The position numbers and the translations under genes were made by a program. The notes under the pieces were generated by a model. That model worked only from the letters and a program-made list of their open reading frames with translations. It was not told the DNA's origin and ran no database searches. From Trichobilharzia szidati (lineage: Eukaryota; Platyhelminthes; Trematoda; Strigeidida; Schistosomatidae), in NCBI GenBank assembly GCA_944472155.2, contig OX235273.1, forward strand, positions 105,360,582 to 105,424,581: DNA of 64,000 bases, written 5' to 3'. Shown here piece after piece: positions 33,890 through 45,790 of this stretch; position 1 is the stretch's first letter, and each line of letters begins with the position of its first letter.

Positions 33890-34745
33890 TGTCAGCTCTT
33901 AGTGTAGATGAATCAACGATGACGGGACTGATAAGTTCAAATAAGGAATTAATTAGCATTCTGAATTCCACTGCTAGTCAGCATAAACGTACTGATAGCA
34001 TGTAGCCGTAAATGCTCTTGTGATGCTTCTCTGTACATCCATCGATGTTCAAAAGCAGGTGATGAACATGTTTTTAGGTGTACACAATATAGCAAACGAA
34101 TCGATACTGTCTCTGAAAAAGATACTCTTTATCTGCTATTATTGGATACTAAAGACTGGGGTGATATTAAAGGCTGTAGAGTTAGAAAGTTCCCTTAGTA
34201 TCTACTGTGAAATGGTTCCATCATTGCAGAGATATAAGGTCACGCAGCCTTAAGGAAGAGTTGGTGTTATTGTTCCCCCTACCTGGTGAAACAATTCTCA
34301 ATAACGAGAAATACCACCATGGTCGCCCTACGGCAAATGACACTTAGGTATTATAAATTTACGACATGAAACTTCAGAAGTGAATTGTGGGGGTAATTCC
34401 AAATCGTGGTGCCGATGCTCTTCTGCCAATGATACAAAGGTTAGTCACTCCTGGCACTACTATTCAAATTGATGATTCACTCAACTTTCAGACTTGAGAT
34501 TTATCCGTTATTGAGTAATCCATTCTGATGATTTTGTTGATCCTCTTACTGGGATCTTTACCAACTCGATAGAGGGCTTCTGGGATGGACTGAAAAACGG
34601 GATAACAGCGATAAATGGGTGGTAAAGGAACGTATGTTTAAGCATAATAATGAATACATGTATCGAAACTGGTTCAACTTAAAAACTGAGGTTCCTCGTT
34701 ATGATTGGGGCATATTTTTAAGTTATATCAGAGAAAAATGCCCTG
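33890..34745 (+). pseudogene. Merlin-type (IS1016-like) DDE transposase, decayed
   Basis: Pieces of the transposase can be followed in order over frameshifts. A cysteine-rich N-terminal block reads CSRKCSCDASLYIHRC, then GDEHVFRCTQYSKRIDTVSE (about 34006-34110), as in the zinc-binding start of Merlin proteins. NEKYHHGRPTAND (about 34305-34340) matches the KYxRGR block. IPNRGADALLPMIQRLVTPG, then TTIQIDD (about 34397-34470), contains the second catalytic Asp. FVDPLTGIFTNSIEGFWDG (about 34530-34590) contains the catalytic Glu. Merlin elements were described in Schistosoma. No terminal inverted repeats were located. Confidence 0.78.
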
Positions 34746-35590
34746 TTTAATGTGTTTCCAAGCATTCCTCTTTTAAATAAGCGCTTTCTTATGGTTTTTC
34801 TGATTCGTTAGCTTAAGGTCACTTATGCGTTCTCATCCCATGGGTTGTGCTACTTTAATTTTTCCCAGAAATCTGCTTGAAATGAAATCGTAACATGATA
34901 TGTTACTAAATTTATTATTTATATCCAGGACTGTCCACTCTTGGCAGAGTCATTCTACTGAAACCTGTTCTGTTTTATAAATTCCGACAAAGAACAAGAT
35001 TTATGCGATATTTTCTGTAACGAAATTTTATTTTTGAAAGTATCAAATTGTTATGTTTATTTTTGTTTCTGAATTACACTGAATTTTGTCTGGTTTGTTA
35101 GCATTGAGAGTATCTTTAGATTTCTGCAATAAAATACCGCTTATTTACACAGACATTATTCTTCATATCGCTGTCACTGGGGAAAAGTCAGAAACACTGA
35201 ACATGCCTGCGGAAACTGTCGGGAAAGAAGACTGAAAAATATTTGAAAAATGCAAGTCTTCTTCACTCAGTACAAGAATAAAGATCCAAATTTTGAACAC
35301 CAATGTCAAGTCAATCAGTGTTTCTATATTCGCTTCAGTGATTTCTTCGGAACTGTTGCCACAATGACTCTCCTAGGTGGTGAATTCATATTTTTCTCAG
35401 TGAATTAATCTGGATAACGATTTCTTCTAAGTAATTCCCTAATAATATTAAGCTCCTCATTGAGGCAATCGTCTGAACAGATTAACCTAGCTCTATGAAC
35501 CAGACACTTTACCAGGGTTCGTTTATATTTCACAGGTACAAAACTCAAAAAATGAGTGTACTGACATGTTGTAGTACGTTTCCTTCTTCA
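34746..35590. other. Unassigned sequence
   Basis: Nothing recognised. The 85-codon frame at 35495-35752 overlaps the PLE below in the wrong frame. Confidence 0.35.
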
Positions 35591-35599
35591 CAACCACCC

Positions 35600-36110
35600 C
35601 TGTTCTACGTTCGAGAAATAAGGAAAAACTACCTAAATTTTCCTCTTCTATGTGTATCTACCAGTTTGACTCCAGATGCGGAGCCAGTTACATTGGGCGT
35701 ACAATTAGGCACGTTCATCATCGTATTTCCGAACATCATCCAACATGGTTAAGCAAGGGATAAACAAGATCTATTCGTAGCTCTATTTTAGCACATTTTG
35801 CAGATAGTGGGCATAAGGTTGATGTTAATCACCATTTGAAATTATCTATCGCATTCCTACTAATCCTTATTTAATTTATTCCAAGCACTTCTACCTTCTA
35901 ATTGTGTGTATTAATTTTCTTCGTTAATTATCACCCCATCGACATGTTGACAATGACTAATTATTGTTAACAAACATATCACCACTTGATTGGCAAACTG
36001 CTGTGTATTGTAATAAAAATGCTATATTTATTAGAGTAGAGCCAGAGATGAGGATCTAATTGAAAAGCAAATATTTCTTCGCTCAATCTTTCTGTTTTCT
36101 AGATTGAACA
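35600..36110 (+). mobile_element. PLE GIY-YIG fragment and terminal region, family D
   Basis: From 35650 the frame reads MCIYQFDSRCGASYIGRTIR, HVHHRISEHHPTWLSKG, one stop, then SIRSSILAHFADSGHKVDVN, a complete GIY-YIG core with YIG, Arg and the histidine-rich helix in place. After about 35870 comes a 3' region that recurs in the same orientation at 57285-57490 (blocks TAATTTTCTTCGTTAATTAT and GAGTAGAGCCAGAGATGAGG). Confidence 0.85.
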
Positions 36111-36350
36111 TACGCTGAAAAGACAGTTGAGTGACATTATACACCAAGTCAAAACTCGAATGGAACCCAAATGAGAAACTACGAGTTTGGCATAGGTGAG
36201 AGTGTGTTCATCGAGAAGATCGCATGACAAGGGGACGAAAATCATAAAAAAAGACTGGAAATATCAGCTGAAACGGACTGTAGGGAAGAGAGTGAATTGA
36301 AGATGTACTTCTGAAGCCCCGTGTCCACATAAGAACCTAAAATAACAATA
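36105..36350 (+). mobile_element. RTE-like LINE 3' end, short
   Basis: A decayed C-terminal RTE block: CGAATGGAACCCAAATGAGA at about 36159 corresponds to the WNPxG motif and AGAAGATCGCATGACAAGGG to the following WRRS region. It ends with an ACAATAATAGTAAT tail. A T-family SINE on the other strand follows at once. Confidence 0.65.
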
Positions 36351-36361
36351 ATAGTAATTTT

Positions 36362-36580
36362 CTTTGATTTTTATTCCGATAGGAACACAGCGTTTCAAGT
36401 TAGAGCTCTGAAGTTTCAGTAGCAGTGGGTTTCTTTTAATTTTTACGGAGTATGGTTGCTAGACCCACGCGCCATCTTTCCTCTTTACCGGCCTTACTGG
36501 CGGCTTAGCGAGGTCTAGGAGTGCGTTGGCCGAGGATCAAACTCGGGACAAGTGTTCTATGGCTAGACCACCGACTCACA
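36362..36580 (-). repeat. tRNA-derived SINE (family T), copy 5
   Basis: Minus-strand SINE: head near 36578, B-box-like GTTTGATCCTC near 36530-36541, body (36425-36500) and tail near 36375-36395. More diverged than the other copies. Confidence 0.75.
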
Positions 36581-37850
36581 ATAATAGTAAAAACAATCGT
36601 AAATATGAACGATTCATAAAAATTTGAAATTTTCCCGAAAATTTAGAACATTAAATTGTACTTTTCAAACCCCTCTATAGATTAATTTATTTGTATTAAT
36701 TAACCACATTTATTGTCTCAAGAACAATAACACTTCATGCTATTGAAGTTACGTTATGTTATAGATTTTATTGAAATTTTAATCTTTTTGGTTGTAACTA
36801 AGCGAGATGTAGATGTTTTCTGAGAGTGGAATCAGCTAAATACTTGATGAAAATCGGGTACCCAGTAGGTTGTTTGACCTTATTGAAAGATTCATTGGCA
36901 ACTCAAACTAACGAATCACTTACAACCATGTAGTTAAAATAAGGTTATTTCTAATAAAGTTTGTATGGGTCGCTGGAGCTAAAGTTTCCAGTGGTATGAT
37001 TGTTTCATGATATTATAATAAGCTGTGTCATAGTGTAATCTATTGTGAAGCAAACAGTCACATCACTGCCCCACTTGAAGGACTAACTGACTGACTGAAC
37101 TTCTACATAGAACGTTGCACAGAAGTCCAGCAGTTTGAGTTGCCCCATCCCATGTAGACCATACAGGTGCAGGAAAAAAGTGAAAAGAGAAATTCTAAAG
37201 AAAACCAGAATGTATAGAAATATTTAGGACAAGGAATTGTAACTCTGAGATACATGGTGGTTTAATGAATGTAGGAACTTACAAGGTGTGACTGTATCTG
37301 CGCCATTCATTAGTATTTATTTAAGCCATATCACCAATAGTCTCCAGCCATTGGTTCTCAGTATCCTGAGAACCCCGATCAGACAATCTACAACTCCCTA
37401 CTTGGCTGGCTCAGGTCAACAGTCAGAGATCAGGTGTTGTCTTGGACATCTCTAATTATTTTGTCATCGAATCCTGTATCAGCTAGTATCGCTTGTCTAG
37501 TACGGCTGTGGCTCCAACAGCGCAACACTTCTTCTAGCCATTTAAACTGATATGGTTTCACAATCTCACCGACTGACATTCCCTCCATACACCACACTGT
37601 GCGTCTCAACTCAATATTGCTTACTATATTTTACCACTTAACACCAGAGGTATGAGGTGAGTGGAAGCTTCAAGGTAATATATTCTACAAGATATATAGA
37701 AAATGTTTAGTGAGAAAGAAATATAAGACTTCAATAGAGAAAGAAAGACCAGATTTCCAGTATAAAATGGTGCTATCATTCTACTTCACAGGTTATCATC
37801 AGCTGCAAACTGCCTGAAATTACAGTGATTAAAAATAATGACATTTCATT
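36581..37850. other. Unassigned sequence
   Basis: No motif or repeat recognised over 1.3 kb. A PLE flank begins at 37852. Confidence 0.35.
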
Positions 37851-37851
37851 C

Positions 37852-38902
37852 TTCATTGTTTGAAAGGTAATAGAGAAAACATTATAAGATGAAAAGTGAC
37901 AGAAACAGTAGACATCATTTGTAAACAAACAGATCTATTGTCATTACCAGAAATAGAGATGAAGCTTCTACTACTTCCTTGCACAAAAGACATCCAATTC
38001 AAATTCAACACTAACCATTTCTACCAAAAAATTGATGGGGTTGCTATGGGTTCACCTCTACGACCTATTCTGGCTGATATCTTCATGGGTTATCTCGAAA
38101 AGATGCGACTGAATGATACTATCCATGGAAAACATACTATCGTCGACATATCGATGATACGTTTGTCGTTTGAAGTGGCATGAGTCAGGTATCTGTATTA
38201 TTTAATCGCCTGAATGGGGTCCACTTAAATAATAAATTCACCATGGAATATGAATATAACGATGAGTTTGATTTCCTGAACCCAAATGTAAAAAGGAGAA
38301 ACGATGGAACGGTTGGAAAGTTCATCTACAGACAATATCCTCACAACACCAGCCTCTCCCCTATAAGCTATAAGCAAAGGTTATTAAGAACACTGTACGA
38401 CCGAGCCAGGACGTTATGTTTGTCTAACAAGGTAGGAGAAGAATTAAGCTCTGTTGAAAAATGCAGCAGCAAAGAAAAAGACGAGAAAGCGAAGTATTCA
38501 ACAGTTGAAAAGAAGAAAGTGTTCATTCGTCTCCCATTCAAAAGAGAAGTAGTATCAAAAAAATTGACAAGAGGATGAAAGGAGAAATCAAAAGATGCTT
38601 CCCTAGAGCTAAGCTGGTGACTATACACAGCACTACTATGAGGTAATCGAAACTGGATAAGTATCCTGTTGATGTTACCTCCCCTTGGCAACCGGATTAC
38701 TTTGATCAGTGAGTTTTCAGTTTGATGAACCCTAAACTTCATGAGCTAACACTGTTTATTAGATTTTTCTGTCATCCCTCACCCACTTTTTTATAGTGTG
38801 AAAGCATGTAGATCGATGGCAGCTTAGATCAAAAATTGTAATGCTTTTATTCCTGATGCGATCATTTTATAATGTTTTCTCTATTACCTTTCAAACAATG
38901 AA
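37852..38902 (+). mobile_element. Penelope-like element RT fragment between 36-bp inverted flanks
   Basis: The two edges, 37852-37887 and 38867-38902, are perfect reverse complements (36 bases, TTCATTGTTTGAAAGGTAAT and onward). Between them lies PLE reverse transcriptase without a complete terminal repeat. The flanks could be the ends of inverted pLTRs or a duplicated host sequence. Confidence 0.8.
37896..38640 (+). pseudogene. PLE reverse transcriptase, palm and thumb
   Basis: The frame at 37896-38183 ends in FNTNHFYQKIDGVAMGSPLR then PILADIFMGYLEK, the GxxMGSxLxPxLA motif of PLE RT. A frameshift follows: the next frame reads YYRRHIDDTFVV (38134-38169), the catalytic xxDD box, and then a stop. 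The frame at 38180-38578 continues NNKFTMEYEYNDEFDFLNPN, the RT block after the DD box, then KRRNDGTVGKFIYRQ and the thumb. KGEIKRCFPRAKLVTIH follows to about 38640. Both catalytic aspartates are kept although the frames are split. Confidence 0.9.
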
Positions 38903-39227
38903 GCCAGAAACATCACACTAGTTACTAGTGTCCAATCAAAAGATCACAGTATTTGTAAAAAAGTTTATTTCAGACTACATATGTGGATATAATAGAACTT
39001 CTTCTGACCACTACTAACGATGATAGATAAACAGCTTTCGGAGGCGAAATTTGTTGTGGCTTTTAATTTTCATTTCACTTTTGGTTAGATAAAAATATTC
39101 ACATCAATTTACTTTTAAGAGCGCTGATTAGTATGATTTTCTTTTGGATATTTCATCTGAAACAATTCAGTAATGAGTATTATTGTTGTTTTCCAGTGTT
39201 GTCTTTTTGTAGGGATTGTGTTTAATT
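38903..39227. other. Unassigned sequence
   Basis: A short segment at 38920-38950 (CACTAGTTACTAGTGTCCAATCAAAAG) resembles the tail of the family F repeat; nothing else. Confidence 0.35.
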
Positions 39228-39465
39228 GGTTGCAGGATTTCATCATGAGCCGACATCAGGTAGAGAACCATTGGAAAAACTGCAGGCAGTATTGCCAGAC
39301 ATCTGTTTCCCCCATCCTAGTTTGGGACTCTTCATCAGTAAGCAGCCACTGGGGTTCGAACTAAGGACCTACTGGTTACAAGCCGAGCTAGCTCGTAGAC
39401 TATTAAGGGACTGGGACCTCGATCAAATGACCAGTTCATGAATTCTAACTTCTGCCAATTCATGA
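39228..39465 (-). repeat. Sm-alpha-like SINE, copy 5
   Basis: Minus strand: B-box-like GTTCGAACCCC near 39350-39362, then CTGATGAAGAGTCCCAAACT (39338-39319) and GGGGGAAAC ending at 39305. Stem II is damaged (GTCC against TGGG). Its own tail and GGTTGCAGGATTTCATCATG lie at 39228-39250. A second scrap of the tRNA-like head may lie at 39590-39660. Confidence 0.82.
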
Positions 39466-40139
39466 CATAGTTAGTAACAATACTAAGTATCCAAGTGAAT
39501 TTAAAGTCAAAAATGAAACTGAATTTCGTGGTAATTGCAAGTGAACTAGACATTCGAGTCCTTTTGTCATTTGAACCACGACTAATTCGATGATCTTGTA
39601 TCCAGTTGGGGCGGACCTCGTGACTTGTAACATAAAGGTTGCTGGTCATAATTCTCCTATGATCCAGATTTTCAATTTGCCTACAGTCATCATCTATGGC
39701 ATCAGTGTCAGTCTGTCAACCGAATATAATCTGAGATCCTCTCACCATCACACTCTTAAATGTATTTCCGTTTCAATTGCTTTTAGGAAGTTGAATATAT
39801 ATATGCATTCTACCATATACATTTAGATACTTGCGTATTTCTCTAAAAACACTTTATTAACATTTATAATGATATGAAAAGGATGCAATACAGAACGAGT
39901 TTTAGGCAACTGCTAACATTTTATTTCATTTTTTTCATGCTATTAGTTCCGCTTGATAAAGTTGAAAAACTCAACGAAAATATTTGTTCTAGGATCGGTT
40001 GAACATGCACTCGAATGGTTTTAAAAACTACTTGAACTCTATGACTTCAATACGCTGATGAGGCACACAATCAGCCCATTCTACAATTAAGGATTTCATT
40101 CAACAGAAGATTGGTATTAAGAGACAGCTTTGAAGATTC
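39466..40139. other. Unassigned sequence
   Basis: Nothing firm beyond the possible SINE head scrap at 39590-39660. Confidence 0.3.
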
Positions 40140-40870
40140 GAAAAACATATCAAGAACCATAGAAAAACTAAGATTAGTAATAAAAATGATGAAAATTATA
40201 TGGATCTCAATGCCTCTGTAGTACTGCAGTACAAAGAAGGGACGTCAGACACCTTACTTAGGATTCTCAATGAGTCTGATTTAAGGGTGGCCAATCGAAA
40301 CTGCTGACCATCTCTTTCAGAGGTAAACTTTGTTGGCTTAGGGACATAGGTCAGTTAAATTAGTAGATCGGAGTCAGTTACATTATTGGGACGTAAAAAT
40401 TTATCTAGACCTAGAATGATCGACCCTGCCAAGTTAAATGACCTAGAAGAAAGCTCAGCCATTTTACTGCATTCACTTGCATGTAGTGACAAAATAGGTG
40501 GGGTGGGACATGGTTACAGTATTTAAAAGCTTAAAGGTTGGTGGAGTGAGAGAGAGGTTAATAACTGAAGCTTTTTTCATGGACTCAACACCAATCGGAA
40601 TGACTCAACGCCTATACCGGAGATATGGAAAGCGGCAACAAACAACAAAGGGAAGTGGGAGAGATAGAAAGAAAGAAAATAAATATCAAACAAATTGTGA
40701 AAACGTGCTACTAGATTGACATGATTATGAGCAATAATTTATGCTCGAAATCTTAGTGATCCAGTTGTTAATACTGCATCGCTGTGTGATATTTAAAATG
40801 GATTTTTATAATGCGCAAATTCTACACTTACAGATATGAAGATTTTCTACAACACGCTGTTGAGGCAATG
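40140..40870 (+). mobile_element. Penelope-like element, family B, connector to terminal repeat
   Basis: The connector reads NASVVLQYKEGTSDTLLRIL and NESDLRVANRN (about 40210-40310). A decayed GIY-YIG start (GACATAGGTCAGTTAAATTAG, 40344-40364, aligned with the YIGQTS codons of the 62.2 kb copy) follows. The terminal repeat ends with TGATTATGAGCAATAATTTA at about 40723 and CTCGAAATCTTAGTGAT after it. No open frame is left. Confidence 0.75.
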
Positions 40871-42235
40871 AACATTCGTACAATAAGTCCCCCTCCCTCG
40901 CATATATGCGTACCAAAATAATTTATTGTTAATTTTGACCTGACCTAGTAACCCTCATGTGATTATATGACCAAAGATAGTGTCACTTATACCCTCCTTA
41001 CTTTTAAATCCTTCATTACTGGTTTCTATCTTTTGATAAATTCTATCTGTTAATGAAATGTGTTCATTTTCTTTCGTAAGGTTCCTGTCAACTGCATACA
41101 ACCCGGATTATAGAATACCTACCCAACAAGACAGAGTACAATTCATGCAACTAATTACGATAATCAAATATGACAGGAATAAGAACATTTTTATATATTA
41201 AATGAAGAGAAACTCTCCAGAATTGATAGATGAATTCATTTACAATTGGAGATGACTGCATAAACATAAGTAGGGTTGTTCAAACAAAATGAAAGTGGTC
41301 ATTGATAACAAAGGAGTTAGTAAGTTTCCATGCCTAGGTAGATGGATGCAAATATCAAATGAAGCTATGTTAATGAAAAGAGATTTCATGAATTTAAAGT
41401 GAAGTAGTTAGAGCATACGAAAGTTAGTGGCAATCTCTTTTCGAACTTAGAATTCAGGTTTTATTCATCAGATGACAAAAGCTCTAGTTCCAGTGCTATT
41501 TCTGTTCACCACCTTAAAATATCCTCATGCGTTAATCGGTACCAGACGTAGCAGCCGAGCTATGGCTTTGAACTCCTCAAACACAGACCATTCAGAGCAT
41601 TTTCACCAAATCTCGTAGACAAGCATCTGTTCAGCTACCACACATACATGCGAATATGAAGTTACATCATCGGAAATTTAAATAAATTTCTACGAGTTTC
41701 ATTGAAGGCGTTAGCACTTAGCAAGGTGTTATTAAGTTAGGCATATTAGAGCTTTGGCCTTCGGAAGGTGACAGCTGAAGCGATTCAAGGTACTTGTGAA
41801 TTCTCTTATGTTGACATGGTGTTCTGGTTTCTTGGATCTGCAAGGCGTTGGGTTATACTTCCATCAACTAAGCTGAATTCATGTTTTTCTGTAAACGCCA
41901 CTCTCCTTACATTACTTAGAGTAATTTTTGCATAATGGAAACTTTACATTTCGGTAAATTACTTTCAAGTAGAACCACCTGGCACTGATTCCTGTGAAGT
42001 GTATTAGTGAAGGTTATAGAGTTATGACGGCAGAATGTGATGGACATATACTGAAACGGCTTCAGAAAAGCTGAACCCCTAAACTTCGACAAGTGTAGGA
42101 GGTAGATGACCAGCCTTTTGCGGAGCCAGACAGTTGATTCATATGAGTCAGGAGATTGGTGTCAAGTTTGCTCTTAAGAATAATGTAGAAAGAGAGGATG
42201 AGGCGATACAAATTCATAAAATAAGTCACTCCTCG
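40871..42235. other. Unassigned sequence with a short dispersed repeat
   Basis: The segment at about 41965-42015 (TTCCTGTGAAGTGTATTAGT) recurs in the same orientation at about 44755-44805. Nothing else was recognised over 1.3 kb. Confidence 0.35.
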
Positions 42236-42239
42236 ATTT

Positions 42240-42480
42240 GATATAGTTGGAGGCAATCGGCAGGAAGCTTTGGGTCTAGGTTTCGTGCTAGTTGGCACTC
42301 ACCAGTCAGCAAGAAGGCGTATCTGCAACCCTGTAGGAAATTAACAATTCACAGTGCACCATGATGACAAGCCACCTAGTATAGTGGTCACATTTCAAAC
42401 TTGACTGATAAAATCTAGTCTGCGGCAAACAAAGGGCCACACACAGTACAGAAATTACTGAACAGTGACCAATCAAAGTA
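42240..42480. repeat. Foldback repeat, family F, copy 4
   Basis: Starts AGTTGGAGGCAATCGGCAGG, passes TAGTTGGCACTC and AGCAAGAAGGCGTATCTGCA and ends in the TGACTGATAAAATCTAGTCT block. The interior matches copy 1. The second inverted end is not visible. Confidence 0.7.
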
Positions 42481-42835
42481 AGTTTTTCCTTGTATGAGTA
42501 CAAAAGCAGTTCATTTTTGCGCTTAACTTACCTTGGTTATTCTTACGTGAATTTTTTTCATGACAGTACTGTCAATTCTTAACCCTTCTTCTTTCAAAAC
42601 AGTTAGTATTTAATTAGCGCTTTTTCGTGGAAATTTAGCTAACAAGCAAATGTGTTTGAGGTGATTGTTTCAAATGTACATTACACAATGCATCGCACTT
42701 TACGATGAAACGCTATCTTATAAAATAAGTTTCTGTTCAGTTTGCTTCATAGGGTTTTCGCCAAGTGAAAACAAATGCAATAATAAACTACATAAGTAAT
42801 CAATGTGATCAGCGAAAGAAATTTTGAATGAGGTC
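42481..42835. other. Unassigned sequence
   Basis: Nothing recognised. Confidence 0.3.
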
Positions 42836-42839
42836 ACTT

Positions 42840-43455
42840 CTTTCACTTAGTGGCAGCACCGTTTCAGTCAGAGGCAGAAGGGATGAGAATTGCAAAGAGA
42901 TGACCGGAAAGGCAAGCCGTAGATTTATTACTCTGAAATCAGTGTTGAAGTCTGCTGCAATAAGATAAGGAAAACATGGTTCGGAGATTCAACACTAATG
43001 CTAAGACAGTCATTGCCTCTCTACAGACTTTAGAAACTTGTTACACGTGTCACGTAAAGCGTTTGCAACAGCCGGTTGCAGAACTTTATCAACAGCTGTC
43101 TTTACTAGCTCCATACTAAATATCAGATGGCCAGCTGGAATGAATTAGCCGCAGCGAAGAACTCTGGCAACCAAACCAACCAAGAGCCTACTGTCCAACA
43201 AATACACTGAAGAAATTCGAGATGAATCAGACACGCAAAGAGAAGACCGTTGAGTGGCGTCGCGTGTCAGGCTCGAATGGGAAACCATGAGTTGAGCGTC
43301 CGAGAGTGGAACAAAAAAGATCATGTGCAGAGGGGATGATAGCTTATGAGGAATTATGGAGCCAGCTGAAAAGCATTCAAGCCAGCTGTGTGATATAGAA
43401 ATGTGATGTTGAAAAGGTTTGTTCTACTCGTGACCCAAGGGAATACTAATAATCA
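42840..43455 (+). mobile_element. RTE-like LINE 3' end, decayed
   Basis: Blocks in order: GTAGATTTATTACTCTGAAATC (thumb region), AACACTAATGCTAAGACAGTC (the FNTNVKSV codons), CAACAGCTGTCTTTACTAGC, GAATGGGAAACCATGAGTTG (WNP region) and the 3' end near 43455 with a TACTAATAATCA tail. No open frame. Confidence 0.72.
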
Positions 43456-44009
43456 GTGTGACGTATTTAAAAACAAACTTTATCTGAAAATGTAGTTCCG
43501 TTTTGAAAGGGTTGAGGAAAACGTCAAAAACAAAAACGATTAGCAAATCATAAAGGAAATTATAACAATGAGTTGTGATTAAAGCAGACAATATATATAG
43601 ATATATAGAAGGACAGGAGTCGTCTGGAATTTATAGGTGAATTTGTATATAGATAAAATCTTAATGTGTTAAAATGAATACTTTAAAACTTGTCAAGGTA
43701 CCATAAATTAGTAATAGTTACTTTCAGAATATACAAATAAAGCGTTACCATTCGATTGAAGACCGCATCAGTTACGCGTGTTGATATATTGATCTGATGT
43801 CTCTTATCAGCGATGGAGTGGACTACAGTACTATCAAGTAAAATGATGCCATGTTGGCCTGAAAAAAGCTGTTCTCCTCAAGCTATTCAAATAAGGTTTT
43901 GCAATGGAAATTCTACATTTTGTTTAAATACTGTCAGTACTGGTGAACATTGAATTGTTTGTTTATTCGAACTGGTCTCCATTTGGTGGGAGACGAGGAA
44001 GGTATCATT
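43456..44009. other. Unassigned sequence
   Basis: Short AT tract at 43590-43606; nothing else. Confidence 0.3.
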
Positions 44010-44335
44010 GGTTACAGGATTTCATCATTAGCTGACATCGGTTAGGGAACCATAGGAATACCTGAGAGTATTGGAAATCTGCCTGTTTTGTCCTGGTTTG
44101 GGACTCTTCATCGGTACGCACCCACAGATAGGGTTCGAACACAGGAGCTTCCGGTTACAAGGCAAGCTCATAGACCATTCAATGACCAGCCCATGAATTA
44201 CAGCTTCTACCGATTCGTGCGACACTAGCCAATGTCTTTGGCGAGTATTTGTCCTCGCGCTCGACCTGCTGTACTCTACTGGTCACAACTTCCCACTAGA
44301 ACCCCAGGTAACTACCTACCTGAATAAGGACAATC
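44010..44335 (-). repeat. Sm-alpha-like SINE, near full length, copy 6
   Basis: Minus strand. A region near the Pol III start lies around 44165-44200 (A-box-like GGTCATTGAATGGTC). The B box GTTCGAACCC is near 44132-44141. CCGATGAAGAGTCCCAAACC is at 44114-44095 and ACAAAAC at about 44094. The core has U4 changed to C and the G of GAAAC changed to A, so cleavage is not expected. The length is similar to the roughly 330-bp Sm-alpha unit. Confidence 0.85.
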
Positions 44336-44373
44336 GCTAATGAGCATCTCATTGATATTCAAGTAGTGGTTTG

Positions 44374-44460
44374 TAGGGATTCGATTAATTGGTTACAGGA
44401 TTTCATTAAGAGATGACATCGTTTAAAAAATCATTGGAACCAATCAATCAAATCCCTAGA
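44374..44460 (-). repeat. Sm-alpha-like SINE 3' end, partial
   Basis: The GTAGGGATTCGATTAATTGG start and ACAGGATTTCATTAAGAG block match the 3' part of the SINE family, next to the 5' flank of copy 6. A short inverted copy (CAATCAATCAAATCCCTAG) closes it, giving a small foldback. Confidence 0.65.
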
Positions 44461-45244
44461 AACCAATGCTTGAAAGGTATCATGGCTTAAACGTGTACTT
44501 TTTGGTAGAACACTGGAGGAATACGATCAGAATTATAATGGTACATTCTGTTAACGTTTATTTACAGAATTTGCTAACAGTAACTTGTATTTCTGTCTCA
44601 TTATCGGTGGCAGAGTAAACAGTCATATTGCATTTCTGTTTTCTGTTTTTCCGCTTTGGTTACTGTATATAGTCAGTATTCTGCCTATTCGACGTAGTCT
44701 TCTAAAACCGGCGATAGGTGCAGGATCTTTGAGATCTGGATATGTAACAATTACCTTCAAGTAAAAACTACTAAGTACTAATTCCTGTGAAGTGTATAAA
44801 TGAAGGCTTTTACATTTAATACTGCATGCAAGGGAACAGTTATTGAACTAGAACACTGAGATTATCTATCGCAGGTGATATCATGCAAAGCAATCTTTTG
44901 GTTTAAATTAGCAATAATATAAATAAGATACAGTCTTACAAAAGGGCACTTTTCATTAAAACTTGAAAAGTTCATGTTGCCTATTCTCTTCTGACAGGGA
45001 ACCAGAGATAAAGCCTTCATCACTCGAAGTAGTGGCATTTCCACTTTTATTTCAAGCTTAGTTGTACAGGTATTTAGTTCAATATGAATGAAAGTAATAT
45101 GGCATTAAATTAGGCATATTATACAATTATAATAAATATTTCAAATGCCAACATATATTCTGTAATTCATGTTATTTCAGAATTTTATTCTTGCTTCTGT
45201 TAAATATGCTTCTACAAAAAAATATTTCATTATCACTATTATTA
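44461..45244. other. Unassigned sequence with a short dispersed repeat
   Basis: 44755-44805 matches 41965-42015. No coding motif. Confidence 0.35.
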
Positions 45245-45790
45245 TAATTCTTGGGTTCCAAGTGGAACATAAGGCTTCAACAACACATATCCATTTTGTT
45301 CCATTTTCGGCTCTCCTCTTCATCTGGGTCCACGATTGCCTATAATCTCTCATCTCTTCCGACTCACACGATCTCCTTCGTTTCACCCTCACACTGACTA
45401 CCCACTCATCGCTTCTCATGTGGATTTCACCCGAGCGATGGTTTGCACTGAGCAATGTCGTTCGACGGTCTCCTCAATGTATGCCCTATCCATCTCCATT
45501 TTCTCCTACATATTTGTTGAGTGATCAGCCCATTGTTTTGTTTGTTTCTCCTCCTTGGTAGTCAGGTTCCCTTGATCATCTTTTATTGGCTTCATCATCT
45601 GTGTTGATCTCTTCCCGTATAACAATTTACCTAGTTATCTCATATCGTGTTCTCAGGTCTCTTTAACCTGCAGCCTGCCTGTTCTGCTTCAGTTGCCGCC
45701 AGCCAGGGTATTGTAGAATTGTTTTCTGTCTTTCCTGGCATTCTTCACTTCTGCCCGTCTCTGTTCTATTGCCACTAAATATTAGACAAA
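45245..45790 (-). mobile_element. Internally deleted RTE-like LINE
   Basis: The 3' part (45245-45530) gives KWICVVEALCSTWNP and the tail with TGTTCCACTTGGAACCC. Immediately upstream, 45525-45790 reads NARKDRKQFYNTLAGG, then MKPIKDDQGNLTTKEEKQTK and QWADHS, which is the linker between endonuclease and RT in RTE elements. The entire RT core is missing between them, so this is a deletion derivative rather than a simple 5' truncation. Confidence 0.78.
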
